A DNA stretch of 64,000 bases from Chaunax sp. Z400. Its lineage: Eukaryota; Chordata; Actinopteri; Lophiiformes; Chaunacidae. The notes beneath the pieces were generated by a model, which saw nothing but the letters and a program-made list of their open reading frames with translations, made no database searches and was not told the origin of the DNA. A program made the position numbers and the translations under genes. The stretch lies in assembly GCA_037577475.1 (NCBI GenBank), contig CM075184.1, positions 16,990,594 through 17,054,593 of the forward strand, read 5' to 3'. Position 1 is the stretch's first letter, and the number at the start of each line of letters is the position of its first letter. Shown here piece after piece: positions 50,575 to 61,900 of this stretch.

Positions 50575-50720
50575 CCTTCACACTAGTTGACGGGGAGCTA
50601 GAGAGATAGCGAGTGGGTCACCTTGATTGCCTAAGTGACAGCGTATTAATACTAATCTGATAGAATTACCAGGGACCAATTAATCTGCAGAAGCCAGACA
50701 AGGTGGATGTTAAAGAGGAA
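50575..50720. promoter_or_regulatory. Candidate conserved non-coding element
   Basis: A non-repetitive block with CpGs in GTTGACGGGG, AGCGAGTGGG and ACAGCGTATT, and cores GTATTAATACTAATC, GAATTACC and CCAATTAATC. GTATTAATAC is a perfect 10-bp palindrome. Texture is enhancer-like. Confidence 0.4.
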
Positions 50721-51037
50721 GTGCTGCTTTGCAGCTTGGCCAACATAGTCACTAAATGTCCAAACCTGTATGCTCAGTGAAATATATTGGTATGTGATTG
50801 TTGGCATATGTACAACTTACTTAGCCAAGGCACACACAGGTACATGGGTTTCTCTTTAGGAGATGTTAGTTCCTACCAACTCTATGTCTGTGCATAAGCC
50901 AAAGGGTGAGGTATCATGGCTGTTTAAAGGCTGCTGAAAGCGAGCTTACACTGACCCAGCGTGGAATATAGCTGACTTATTAGTGCAAGGAATTAGACAG
51001 CTAAGAAAAACAGTTTTTGTGAAGTATGTAGCCTAAA

Positions 51038-52235
51038 GGCCCATTTATACTGTGGCCGACAGGAGCAAACACCCTGCAACTTAATAAAACACATGCAAAT
51101 AGACAAAACACAAGCAAATTAAGAAAACATCTTCATCATTTTGACAACACATGTGCAGCATTTGGAGAATGCGCTGCAAAAGAAAGGGCTGCAAATACCA
51201 CAACATATTAAGAAAAGGCTGCAAATACCGCAAGACAACACATTGGGAAAACGTGCTGCAAAAAGCCACAACACAACGGAAGTGTTTCCAGAGGACACTT
51301 AAAAGTGATACATCCATGTACAGCTAACGTTATAATCACTAAATAATGAGAAAGGTTAAGTCAGAGGAAGGTGTTTACCTTAGTCAGGCAACTTAAAAAA
51401 CACATTTTAGCTAATTTTCCATTACCACTGATGGATAGCCAACTCCAGCCGCTTAAGTCACAAACCGCTGCCAAAACAAGTGCGTCCAGATGTGTGCATC
51501 ACTATTAAGTGTCCTTTGGAAACACTTCAGTTGTGTTGTGATTTATTGTAGTGGGTTTTCCTAATGTGTTGTGGTGTTGCCAGCGTTTTCTTACTGTGTT
51601 GTGTTGTGCTATTTGCAGCGCATTCTCTAAATGCTGCAAGTGTCTTCGAATTGATGAAGATGTTTTCTTAATTTGCTTGTGTTTTGTCTATTTGCATGTG
51701 TTTTCTTAAGTTGCAGTGTGTTTGCCCCTGTCGGCCACCAAACATTTAGGCTCTGTATTAAAGATGGATATGCATACAGACAGAGCCTTCTATACATCTC
51801 CTGCATTCATTTTGTATGTATTTGGGCACGTTTTCAGAGAGACAAACAAAACGAAGCAATACCACCAGAAATGGTTGAGAGCAGTGTGGCTACAATTCAA
51901 CGAAGGCTCATAAATGTGTACGGAAACAACAAAGAAGAGAAAAGTGAGGTGAAAAAATGTCCGTCCTCAAATCTTAATGTATCTAATTGCCTCACAGACC
52001 ACCGCCGAGTACATTGTTACCTCTGTTTTTGCCGCTTCGTATTTACTCGGTACATTTTCACAGCCTCATACGACCATTGCATATTTATTGTTGTCGAAAC
52101 TTTTGACACTTCACTGCCCTCCTGCAGTTGTATCGATGTCGACATAAAGGATGAACGGATGTGAAGGCATTGACGGATAGCCCGTTAACAAAAGGACGTA
52201 ACTATTCATGTATGTAGAGGGAACATAAATGGGCC
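51038..52235 (+). mobile_element. Harbinger-like element, copy 2, split by an insertion
   Basis: The left end GGCCCATTTATA (51038-51049) and right end AACATAAATGGGCC (52222-52235) match the termini of the 24,029-24,375 element. The body after 51,748 (GCTCTGTATTAAAGATGGAT, then TGTCCGTCCTCAA and CCTCACAGACCACC) is its diverged homologue in the opposite orientation. A second foldback element (51,053-51,737) sits inside the left terminal repeat. The 163-residue ORF at 51673-52164 crosses the junction and I do not regard it as a gene. Confidence 0.65.
51053..51737. mobile_element. Foldback element with about 0.25-kb arms, nested
   Basis: The ends are TGGCCGACAG (51053-51062) and CTGTCGGCCA (51728-51737), perfect reverse complements. 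The arms 51053-51318 and 51490-51737 pair along nearly their full length (CAAATAGACAAAACACAAGC, GAGAATGCGCTGCAAA and GTGTTTCC..GGACACTTAA in both). Internal GCTGCAAATA and CACAACACATTAAGAAAA-type units repeat within each arm. Only about 170 bp separates the arms and there is no coding capacity. The flanks CATTTATA and CATTTAGG could be a decayed 8-bp target duplication, which would favour hAT. Confidence 0.8.
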
Positions 52236-52479
52236 TTTACTGTTCTGTGTGCTGAGGAGACATCTGCTGATATTTTGTGCTTGAGTATGTTTGACCGTAT
52301 GTATGTATAACTAACTAAGAATTCATTCATTCACTCATGTTTTTAACATAATGTTTTTGTTTTAAATACAATTTCACTGCTTGTGAGTTTGTTTTTCGCA
52401 CCTCACTATATGAAGGGAATTTAATCTAACAATTTAAACTCAGTAGTAGTAATATGTCTCCTGTTGAGTACAGCATAAG

Positions 52480-52860
52480 CAGTGATGAGTCATTGGGTAA
52501 AAGCAGCGATTCAATCATATTGATAATGCGTGCACCATATGCTGCAGACAGATTTCCTCTTATCAGTTTTCTCCCTGTCAATGTTGGAGCTTGCCATCCT
52601 TTGTTTCTTTTTTAAAGTGACATTGATAATTGATAGTCTGATAATTAAACATTTTCATTGGAGGGTGAGGAAATGTGGTCTGTGTTTGTTCAGTCAGACA
52701 TAGCATTCTCACACTGCAACTAAAGCATTGCAGAACAGCCTGGCAAAATCACCTCACACTAAGCCGCATAATAAAGAAAGCCTGCATGCATATTAATATC
52801 AGCACTTTGCATAATGTCTGCATCACAGACTCAGAAATACACAGACACCTTGCTGGTGTT
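52480..52860. promoter_or_regulatory. Candidate conserved non-coding element with SOX-like site
   Basis: Non-repetitive block with CCTTTGTTT (SOX-like, about 52598-52606), TTGATAATTGATAGTCTGAT, GCATATTAATATC and TTTGCATAATG. CpGs are kept in AGCGATTC, TGCGTGC and GCCGCAT. This opens the transposon-poor block that runs to 63.6 kb. Confidence 0.45.
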
Positions 52861-53300
52861 GCTGAACCATTCCAATGCGTCATCATGGTTCTTTGTATCT
52901 ATATTTCATCATGCAGGACAGGATCTTCCCTAACACTGATCCCACCCACGTCAGCTCCTCTGGCCCTAGCTGCCAGCCTCTTTCCCACACTCCGCCAGTC
53001 TTGTACACTAACACTCCTCCTTAGAAACGCATGGTGGAGGTGTGTGATGCCAAACGAGTTACTCGTTACCTCCCCCCGCTCAGTTGGTAGAAGCTTTTTG
53101 AAGAACTACAGCGACATCTGCATGTGCCATGGTTACAAAGCGCCAGGCTCGTACCCACTCCCTTCGCTGGGCTTCCCCTGCCAGCCTATTTCTCGTCTGT
53201 GCTGCCCCTCCTCTTTGCACCTGGGGCAATCATTTCTCAAATTGCTAAACATGGCTAATTGTGTGAGGCGTGAAGCTCACTTCATTTGAATATTCTGGCT
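52861..53300. promoter_or_regulatory. Candidate conserved or low-repeat island, not coding
   Basis: GC-richer than its flanks, with CATCTG and ATGGTTAC words and CpGs (AAACGAG, CAGCGAC, AAGCGCC, GGCGTG). A 204-residue ORF (52675-53289) covers it but has no domain and begins in AT-rich sequence, so I read the island as non-coding. A missed exon remains possible. Confidence 0.3.
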
Positions 53301-54129
53301 CGGGGGGGGATTTTCCTTGCATAGGGGAAGAATTAAGCAAGGATGTCTGGAAAAGGGATCCGCAATTAGATACAAGAGTCTCAGTGGAGTAAAATTTTGC
53401 CAGGGGAATGCTTTCCATGCCATTAATGTTGTACCTCACCAGGGTATTGTTTTGTATGAGATCTGATTTTGCACAGTTAAGAATTTAATTTTGAATTTGG
53501 CTTCATTATTTATTTTCAAACAATAATTTAAATCATCTTTGCAAACTGATTCTTTTGGAACATTTAAGGTTTAAGAGGAGGCTGAACCAACCCATTGGAA
53601 CTCCCAAATGTGTTATGGTAGGTCATAGTGTGTTTCTCTTCAATAATTACCTCTTTCTGTGTATTGTGTGCAGTTTTCATAAAACGTGGAAAACACAGAA
53701 TCTCACAATAGAATGTGTGTACGGGTGATTAATTAATCATTAATTGATCCAAATATACCGGGCCTACTTCTAAAGTGAGAATCAGGATTGGGTTTGGTTG
53801 TGGGGAATGTATTTATGTGAGGAATAATTTGAAACAATTTTAAATGTCAATCACTGGAAAAGGCATAGAAGAGAAGCGCCTCAGTTATTCCTGTCAAGTT
53901 TTTGGTTTTAAGTATCTTAACCTGTACCCTGCCTGGCTCACACCTTTTATGCTCTGCCCTCATTTGCATTACATTTTTAAACCCTTACATAAACTCTGAC
54001 AAAATTAAATCAGAAATGTTAATTCAAACATGTTTTTCTTTTGTAGTCATAATTTAGCTGGTCACATGCAAATATTAAATGAAGTCTGAAATTGCAATAA
54101 CAATCAAATGTCTGCTCTATTCACAATTC
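53301..54129. other. Intergenic stretch, nothing recognised
   Basis: AT-rich with TTAATTAATCATTAATTGAT at about 53730-53749, a dense homeodomain-core patch. No gene or transposon. Confidence 0.45.
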
Positions 54130-54560
54130 CACAAACATCTATTAATTCTACATGGACAGATATTCACTCTATGAGAGATGGCACCTTGCATAGATTGTAA
54201 GGTGCTCAATTAATCCATGTCGGAAAGGTTGAGCGCACTGATGTTTTTAATTAATGTTGAACTAAAAGAATTGGCAGATTGCCAGAAAGCAGGCACACAG
54301 CTTTGAAAATTGTTGTTGCATAATGAGTCGCTTTTTTCTCTATATTTTATGCTTTTCTTTTTCCAGTCCTTTGCTCGTCGCTGCCATTTGCCCATATGCC
54401 AGAGCGATTTAATGATATGCAAATGAAATATGCATAAAACCATTCTGCTGTAGGATGATTAAGCACAGAGGACATTAGCCAGTGCCCACCACAATGTCTG
54501 TTGTCTCCTTTGCATTCCGCTTCAGCCAGATGCCAACAACACCACTCTAATAAAGATTGA
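54130..54560. promoter_or_regulatory. Candidate conserved non-coding element with an octamer
   Basis: Octamer ATGCAAAT at 54417-54424 is followed 5 bp later by ATGCATAA (54430-54437). Nearby lie CTCGTCGCTGCC, CCAGAGCGATTTAATGATAT, CTCAATTAATCC and TTTTTAATTAATG. Retained CpGs and clustered POU/homeodomain cores make this one of the better enhancer candidates. Confidence 0.5.
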
Positions 54561-54954
54561 TTCTGTTAACGGACTAATAATTTAAATAACACAGATAATA
54601 TCCAATTTGAGAGAAATTAAATTCCAGGAAGGATTCTTCTCGCTCCAGTTTTGTAAGATCCAGAACCAGGAAAGGCAGATGTCTTCATATAAGAGGTGGT
54701 GCTCTAGAGAGCAGCCTGAGAGCAAAGAGCTTTTCCAAGAGGGAGAACATGAACATCACTGGCAATGCAGGAGCTATTCTCTACTTGTTTGTGAGTACTG
54801 TGGCATAATTTGACTACTGGCATATAACGAAGGAAGAAAAATATCCCCGTTCTTGCTTTCCCTCTCTCTCCCTCTCTCACACACACATACACACACTCCA
54901 CCCCCCATTCCATTCTGCTCTATCGTGCAAGCCCTTTTTTTTTTGTAATCCATT
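54561..54954. other. Intergenic stretch, nothing recognised
   Basis: Contains a CT-rich and CA-containing patch (54861-54900). No supported gene. Confidence 0.45.
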
Positions 54955-55280
54955 TGTGTAATGAAGACGCTTCACAATTAACATCCCCTGTGGAATTAAA
55001 TAAAAGGGTGATTATCCGACGTTCATTAGCGCCGAAAGATTAGAATATCCATGTTTCCCTGAGACGAATATGAAAAAGAAAACCCGCACCAAATACAAAT
55101 TAATTGTTAATCGTATTTGTTGCGATCGAGATTATCACATTTGAGATGCCCAAAAAGATGCCATCTTACAAGCGGTCCCTCCGCAGTGGTGATACAACCT
55201 GATTTAGACATGTTGGTGGTCCCAAGGTTTGGTAGCAAGCACAAAGATGATATAATCCGTCCCTTTGGATGACTTCCTTA
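54955..55280. promoter_or_regulatory. Candidate conserved non-coding element with many CpGs
   Basis: At 55015-55140 nine CpGs survive in an AT-rich setting (ATCCGACG, AGCGCCG, GACGAATA, CCCGCACC, AATCGTA, TGCGATCGAG). Homeodomain cores alternate with them (TTCATTAGC, CAAATTAATTGTTAATC, GATTATCAC). Methylated neutral vertebrate DNA loses CpGs, so retention suggests constraint or lack of methylation. Confidence 0.5.
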
Positions 55281-56499
55281 ATTATTCATATTGCACAACC
55301 ATGGCTTTTGTCCAAAGAAATCCTGTAGAAAAAAACTGAAACAATAATTGCTGGATGCAAGTGGATGAATATCCTTGCGTTGCTAATTACTGTTTTAATC
55401 CCGGCAGTGGATATTAACAATAAAACAAACTTAAGGAAATCCTCCGTTGTTTGTCTTTGCGGCGATGCCCATCCTTGGCTCCATGCCCGATGCCAGCAGA
55501 CCTCATGGGAACCACAGAAACGTTCTTCCGGACCCTGAGAGTACCCCGAACCAAACCATTTGTTAAGTCTGTGTTGCATCTGTTTATGATAGTTTAGCGC
55601 AGGAGGGAAAATCCTGAAAGGGTGGGGTTTGTTCATTCCTTTCGGATGGTTGGCAAGAAGGGGGCAAAAAAAGTCAGGCAGATGTGGGATGTGAGGGATG
55701 TAGTAAGTTCCCACGGCCTCACTACCCCCAGTTTGGTTGCAGGCAGGCCAGCACCTCCCCCTCCGTGTCTCTTGAACTCACGTTGCCTACTTGCTCCTTC
55801 TGTACCCATTCTACTCAGTTTTTGTTGTGTCCGTGCCATCTCTCTCACTTCTCATGCTGCTGGATACTAAACTGCGTCTATAGGAAGTCTGTATGAATTC
55901 CTATTATTTACTGCATTCCTCTCTGCTACTGTTTGGTTTACTGAAGATTTAGGAATTCACAATCTTTTTATGAACATTTAAAAATGTTCTCCTTTAAAAG
56001 TTGCCCGTGTCACAGAAAAAAAATCCCTTGAGGAAAACACGATGTGTGATTAATTTTGACAGCACAGCTTCAAATAGCGGAAACAAAAGTTTATTAATTC
56101 CTGTTGGCCCAACGTTATTTATTTTGGCAGTTCATTTGTGTGCATCCTCATGTTTGCAATTTTTGTCTTGCTTTTGTCTCTGTGACATTGTAAACAGCCG
56201 GTAATGAGCTTCAGGCACAGTCCCTCAGGTCCATATTTACGCCTTTGTAGGCGGGTACGTGGGTGATTGGCAGATTGGCAGCGTCTGTTGCAGCAGTGCC
56301 TGTGGTAGACCTTCACTGTGGTGGCCAACCAGTGCAATAAGAACTGGCAGTGTACACCAGGGAAAATGTGGGGTAAAGGAGAAAGGGAGTTGGCACAAAT
56401 AGAGGCACTCGCTTCATACCCTCTACCATAATTAACCAATTTGCCGCTTTTGTCTACCTTCATCTTATTTGTCATTTTATCCCATTAGGAATTCTTTTG
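55281..56499. other. Intergenic stretch, nothing firmly recognised
   Basis: The part at 55440-55560 is GC-richer with several CpGs (GCGGCGATG, CCCGATGCC, TTCCGG, CCCCGAACC) and may be a further conserved block. Short ORFs on both strands have no domains. Confidence 0.4.
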
Positions 56500-56720
56500 T
56501 TGACAGTCGTTCCTTTGATTGTGTCACCCTAATTGACGAAGCAAGTTTAGCTCTAATCAGTCATATCAGGTGCTGTAATGCTTCTATTCTTTTTTCGCAA
56601 CTGATAATTGAAGGATATCCGATCGTGGCTTATTTATAAGCCAAATTGGCTTAGTTGTTGCTTATATCCCTCGTCCTTCCTCAGTTTTTGTGCCATCTGA
56701 TGCCATCACATTCCCGCTGG
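56500..56720. promoter_or_regulatory. Candidate conserved non-coding element with a MEF2-like palindrome
   Basis: CTTATTTATAAG (56629-56640) is a perfect palindrome and contains TTATTTATAA, a full match to the MEF2 consensus YTAWWWWTAR. GCCAAATTGGC (56640-56650) abuts it. CTAATTGACG, CTAATCAGTC and GGATATCCGATCG add CpGs and homeodomain cores. Confidence 0.45.
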
Positions 56721-58179
56721 CACACCACTTGAGACCAGCAAGAGCCAAATTATTGTTCCTTGGGCATCATCCAAACCAATAACTTATACCCAATTCCATT
56801 AATGCCAAATGGTGTTTTTCATCGCCTTTATATTCCACGGGTATGTCCTTTACGGCTTAACGTATGAGTTGGCATGGTGTCTCCTGCCCAGATGGCTGGC
56901 TGCCTTCCTGGCACAGAGAGCTGTGCCTCAGATGGATAGAGAGAGAGCAAGAAGGAGCGAGTGGGAGGAACTTCCTTTTGTGCAACCGCCACACCCCCCA
57001 GTAATCACCAGAACAACAAAACAACCTTAAGTTTCAATTGTTTTGTTTTAGAATTCGCTTCTCTTTCATTAATCCGGTGTGGTGGCACCTCCATTACCGC
57101 TGTTGTGCAAGTGGCACCCATCATTGAAGGTTCACTTCCTGTCACATCTTCTGCAACAGACAATTCTGCTATATTGAAGGATGCTGGATATCCACCCTTT
57201 TACTTCCGTCATGGTACCATTCTGCAATTGTTCTATCCATCTGAATGATGTCACATCTTGATGTCTTCATCAGCGGATGATGAATCCTCCAAGTCTTCTC
57301 CAAGGCGGTCCTGAAGTTAGGATGAATTTGATTGAAGACCCGTATATTCACTCCAACTTCTAAAATTTATAAGATAGCCCACATCCATTAAAAAGAAAAC
57401 AAAAACAGGATAAATGCAATTGTAAGTGAAAAATTTAAAGGAATTAAAGATGAAAACAATGAAAAACTGGAACTTGATGCTACCATAATGACGACAGGAT
57501 CCTTCTGTCTCTCAGGCTACATCTAACCATCTACCCGTGAGAGCGAACACAAGTCCGCCTTGGTGCTACCACTGAATGGATGGCACTGTGCCAACTTCTC
57601 TCTGCCATCAACCGCATTCGCTCCTTGTTTCCCTTATTTGCCCACCCCCTTTCTCTCTCAGTTCCTCTCTTACCCACCCTCCTACTATGCCTCGTTTGGC
57701 TTACACATGCCCAGGACACCATCACCTTTTTTTCCTTCTATGGACTTGACATTAATTAACTTTTGGGTTAATTGATTCTTAAAGCTGATGTTTTACTCAT
57801 AAGTCAGCTGGTTAGCTGCTTTGCACCCTGTTGTGCATTAGCTGTGCCTCAGCTTCTCCCTTTCTCTTCAATGGTTCTGGATGGAGAAACAGAGAGTCTC
57901 GGTCCACAACCAACAGCCCTATAGTGAAACAAAACCACGTTGAGCTGTGTCTGTATATATCATGGTGTACAGTATAGAATCTCAAGCTGTGTATCCGACT
58001 GCAGCTGACTGACATTTTGCTGGCTGATCCCATCACACAATGTTGTCCTGGCATTTAATAAATAATGAGAGTCCTCTTTCTATCCCCTTGAATTCTTTTT
58101 TTCTCTGTATTACATTTCCCATTTAACTCTCTGTACCTTTCTTTCAGGTCTACACACTCCTCCTTTCTCTGTCTCGCTG
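56721..58179. other. Intergenic stretch, nothing recognised
   Basis: No transposon or long microsatellite. ORFs at 56809-57248 and 57531-57775 have no domains or clear coding texture. Confidence 0.45.
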
Positions 58180-58420
58180 TTTGTTATTGTCATGTCTCAT
58201 CCTGCTCTTTTACGCTGCATTTCAGTACATTCGCATTATCATTACTTTTGAGGGACACGATAAGAAGCACAGCGAAGAGCTGAAAAACAAATGTGTCTAT
58301 TTGGACAATTTTGATAAAGCTTTGTATGTATGTGTGGTAATTATCTTTTCTCTCTTGCCATTAGCTGTGTCATCAGTAATGCGAAATTGATGAAATAATT
58401 ATCCGGCACCATCTGCTTCT
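58180..58420. promoter_or_regulatory. Candidate conserved non-coding element
   Basis: Contains TTCGCATTATCATTAC, GGACACGATAAG, CAGCGAAGAG, GGTAATTATC and AATGCGAAATTGATGAAATAA. This mix of kept CpGs with TAAT cores and no repeats is enhancer-like. The 69-residue ORF over it is probably chance. Confidence 0.4.
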
Positions 58421-58539
58421 TCTCTTTCCTATTTTTTTAATTTTGGTCGTTTGGTATGGAGCTGATGAGGTTAGAAACGGGAGACTAAAATTGTTTAAGT
58501 ATTTAATAAAAAAAAACCTCCCTCTAAAAAGAGTATGCA

Positions 58540-58665
58540 CACTGATGTTAATTAGCAGCGCGGTGGCTTTCTTTAATAGTCGAGGTAGAATTGACTAATT
58601 AAGAAAGAAATTTACAAACGCTTGCAAATACCATGCGACACACTTCATCCGATTGCGATATATAA
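58540..58665. promoter_or_regulatory. Candidate conserved non-coding element with retained CpGs
   Basis: Seven CpGs in about 100 bp of AT-rich DNA (AGCGCGGTGG, GTCGAGG, AAACGC, ATGCGAC, TCCGATTGCGA) with GTTAATTAGC and GACTAATTAAG cores. Confidence 0.45.
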
Positions 58666-58869
58666 ATTCTTACATGTTCTCTCTGGATATGGACTGTACA
58701 CATTTTATGTTTGACAGTTGTGTGGCTGTATCATTTATCTGCCTCCTTTTCGAAGTCTTTGTCATTCTTCTTTTGAAGGGAACACCATAATAGGACTCAA
58801 ACCTGCTATTCTTTCTTGTTTCACTCTTTTGTGTGTTTTTTTTTTCATTATTAAATAAAAAGAAGCAAC

Positions 58870-58990
58870 TGGGCAATTGAGGCAATAAGAGGAAACCATT
58901 ATGCAAATTGGCCGATATTTGCATAATGTTGTATGCCGGGAATATGCAAATGAGAGGTATAATTTATGAGCGCCTGCGTCTGTCTCATAG
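58870..58990. promoter_or_regulatory. Triple octamer (POU/OCT) cluster
   Basis: Three perfect ATGCAAAT octamers lie within 51 bp: 58901-58908 (+), 58917-58924 (-, as ATTTGCAT) and 58944-58951 (+). Flanking CAATTGAGG and ATAATTTATGAGCGCC add homeobox-like words and CpGs. POU-domain factors bind the octamer. Clustered sites are typical of neural and pluripotency enhancers. Confidence 0.6.
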
Positions 58991-61900
58991 TGTGCTCATA
59001 ACTTACAAAGAGTTTTTTTTTTTCCCCCTCCTTCTCTCCCCTCCTATCCTAGCTGGCATGACATGCACCACACTCACAGACCAGACCCACACCAAGCACA
59101 CCCACAAAAAGGGGTTGCTAGCTGGGTACTATGACTGTGTGGGAAAAAAACTTGTCTGGCAGACTCATGAGGGAAAAAGAGGCAGGGAAGGGGCGGGGAT
59201 GGGTGGTATGGGAGAAATGTGTAGGGGGGCACGTAAATCCCTCTACAAAGGCTCAGTAGCAGATGCTAATTCTCCAAAACAACTGTGAAACTAAATAAAA
59301 TGAGAGACAAAAAACAAAGGCAGAAGATTTCGACAAGCAGCGCAACAGCAATTTCTGACTTTTGTCTTGTTGCAAGAGCGCTGGTTCTGCTCTCTTTCCC
59401 TTTTCTTTGATGCCCGCTTTTGAGAATGTTTTTTTTTTTTCTGTCATTGGAGCTGGCTTTTTCTTCTTGTGGAGGATTGCCTCATGAGTCATTTGGATGG
59501 AGGCAGCTGAGTGCTGGGTGGGATGAAGAGGAGAGAGAAACACAGAAGGAGAGAGAGGCTGTATCTCAAGGCATGCGTGTATGGGCTACTTCAGTACCCT
59601 GGGATGCCACCACACAGCCCAGCCAAGCATCCAGGCTGTATCCAGAGAGACGAGGACCAGACACATCCTGGTGTGTGATATAAATTCCACACCTGTTTTG
59701 GGCTTCTATTTCCCAGCAGGATTCTGTTTTCTGCAATTATTCTATTACGACTCGTTTGTGATGATTGGCCTGCTTGGCATACTTAATGTGAGGCTAATGG
59801 CTAAAGACATTGTTCCAGAGAGAGAAAAAAACGCCGCAAGAGACTGCGTTGGAGAAAATGATTCCAACCACTGCACTCCAATTTGTTGAGGACATGAATG
59901 CTTACCAAAAAAAAAAAAAAAATGTCCTCAGGGCCTGTTCTTACAGAAATTGCAGACTTCATGTAATCATATTTTTGCATCAGCTGCCTCTGTGCTCGAA
60001 GTCGGAATACACTCTCTCTTTCTTTGCACTCTCTCCATCCCCTCATACTTGGACACCTGCAGGTTTGTGATTGTAGAAAGATGTTTGTGCCAAGATAACC
60101 ACATTGCACAGTATAGCACCAAAAGTGTGCCCACCTCCCCTGAGCCTGAAGAGGCATCTGTTCTCTCCTTGTTGGACAGTGATCGTATAGCAGCAGACAT
60201 TTATGCATGTGTGTCTGCGCAAAGGCACATGCATGCTCATAGGCGGGAATAGACAAAGGTATTACGTAATTCAGCATGATGTGTCTCTTCTTTCTTCAGC
60301 ACATGCTTAATAAGTGGAGTGTATTCACTGTCACTGCATCAGGACTTTGGATTAGAAGAAGGAAAGAGGACGATCTCATGGAAATACCAGCCCTTTTCTA
60401 TTGTCCTGTAATTTCACCCTCTGGCTGAGGTTCTTTCTCCCTTGCCCTTGACTGTGGTTGGTGTTGCTAATTCCATATCGGTTCATTCTTTAATCACATA
60501 TTTGTCCTTGTGTATAATGATGCATGTGAAATTGCAAAGATTCATCTTACGTACACATACTATTCATACTTGCAAATATTTTCTCAAATTAGCATTCAAT
60601 TGCCTTTTTATTATTCAACTCAGACCTGTCATTATCTCTAATGAATGACACATTTAAATATGGAATATTTGTACTTGAAGACTGCTTCTGAATATGCATC
60701 TGACACTTTGTATTCGGGTTGTGATAATTGCACAAATTGGCTGACAGACTTTTGTGTATGTTAACTGAAGTTACATATTGCGCTTTATTTCCTTTATTTA
60801 CACAGTATCACGTCAGCCCAAGTTTGAATAAACCAATGATTCGCATGAAGTGCCTTTATACTTACAGTACTCTTTTTAAAAATAGTGATGATAATAATAA
60901 TGATCAGAGGAGGATGCAATCATGTACAAATGTCTCAAGAAATATAGATAGAAGATGCAAATGACAAAGAATGCATCCATGGTTAATTAACATTGTGGGG
61001 TTTAGGATAATTCTAGCTAAGGTATGAGCCCAAGATATTAAATAAATAGTAAATACAAACTAAATGAATTCAAATTATTTATAAATGAATTAGCAAATAC
61101 AATAAACCATGATAATATTCTCAATATGCACCTGCTTTAAGTGTCGTTGTAGCTAAGTATTACATTTTTGAAGCGGTAGAAGGAAAACCTTAGTATGCAT
61201 CATCTCCTTTATAAACATCAGAGGTCAATTTTAATTTAATTTTTAAATGTATACTGTAAATTAGCTTCAGTTTGAAGTTCTGCTGAAACTGAGACACACA
61301 CTGCTGCTTGATTTTATGATTGGCCTTCAAATCTATGTTTAAGTTGACAGTATAACAGGAGATAGGCTTTAGATTTGTACGTGTTAATGTATGGTTTGTT
61401 GCGTTTACCTAAGTTTGCTTGCAGTTTGTGTGTACGTGTGCATATGTTTTGTCATTGTTCTAGGATGTTATGTACTGTACATTTGACCAAAGTAGTAATA
61501 ACAAAGATTTGGCAATAAGCGTTGGCTAAAACAGCAAGTTTCCAAACAAGAAGTAGACCTGATCAATTAAAAATAATTTGAAGGACAGTATCAGTTTCCT
61601 AATCAAAGGTGTTCTTAATATCATTTTTAAGCCTTTGAAGCTTCAGTGATTAATTGTGAATATTTGGGGCCGAATTTACTCTTGAGACACAATGAACTGC
61701 ATTGATTATTTAAATCTCCCAACATGATGACAGGATCACATCAGGATGTTGTGTTCTATATATTCAAAAGGTTCCACACATGGTCCAGGTTCATACAGTG
61801 AAACTAGAGAAAAGCAGCTGTCCCCTTGAGAGCTATCAAAAAAATCAGAAGCTTAAGGTTCAGTTTTGCTTCCTAAAGGAAAGAAATGAAAGAAAACAGT

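Noticed and set aside
51673..52164. 163-residue ORF
   Set aside because: It crosses the junction of two nested transposons and does not resemble a transposase.
52675..53289. 204-residue ORF, the longest outside zfhx3
   Set aside because: It has no recognisable domain, begins in AT-rich sequence, and shows no splice context. The island under it looks like conserved non-coding DNA. Kept as a weak possibility only.
55286..55714. 142-residue minus-strand ORF
   Set aside because: No domain and no coding texture. It overlaps candidate non-coding blocks.
59253..60277. Dense overlapping ORFs on both strands
   Set aside because: They overlap each other in many frames and none has a domain. This is what moderately GC-rich non-coding DNA gives.
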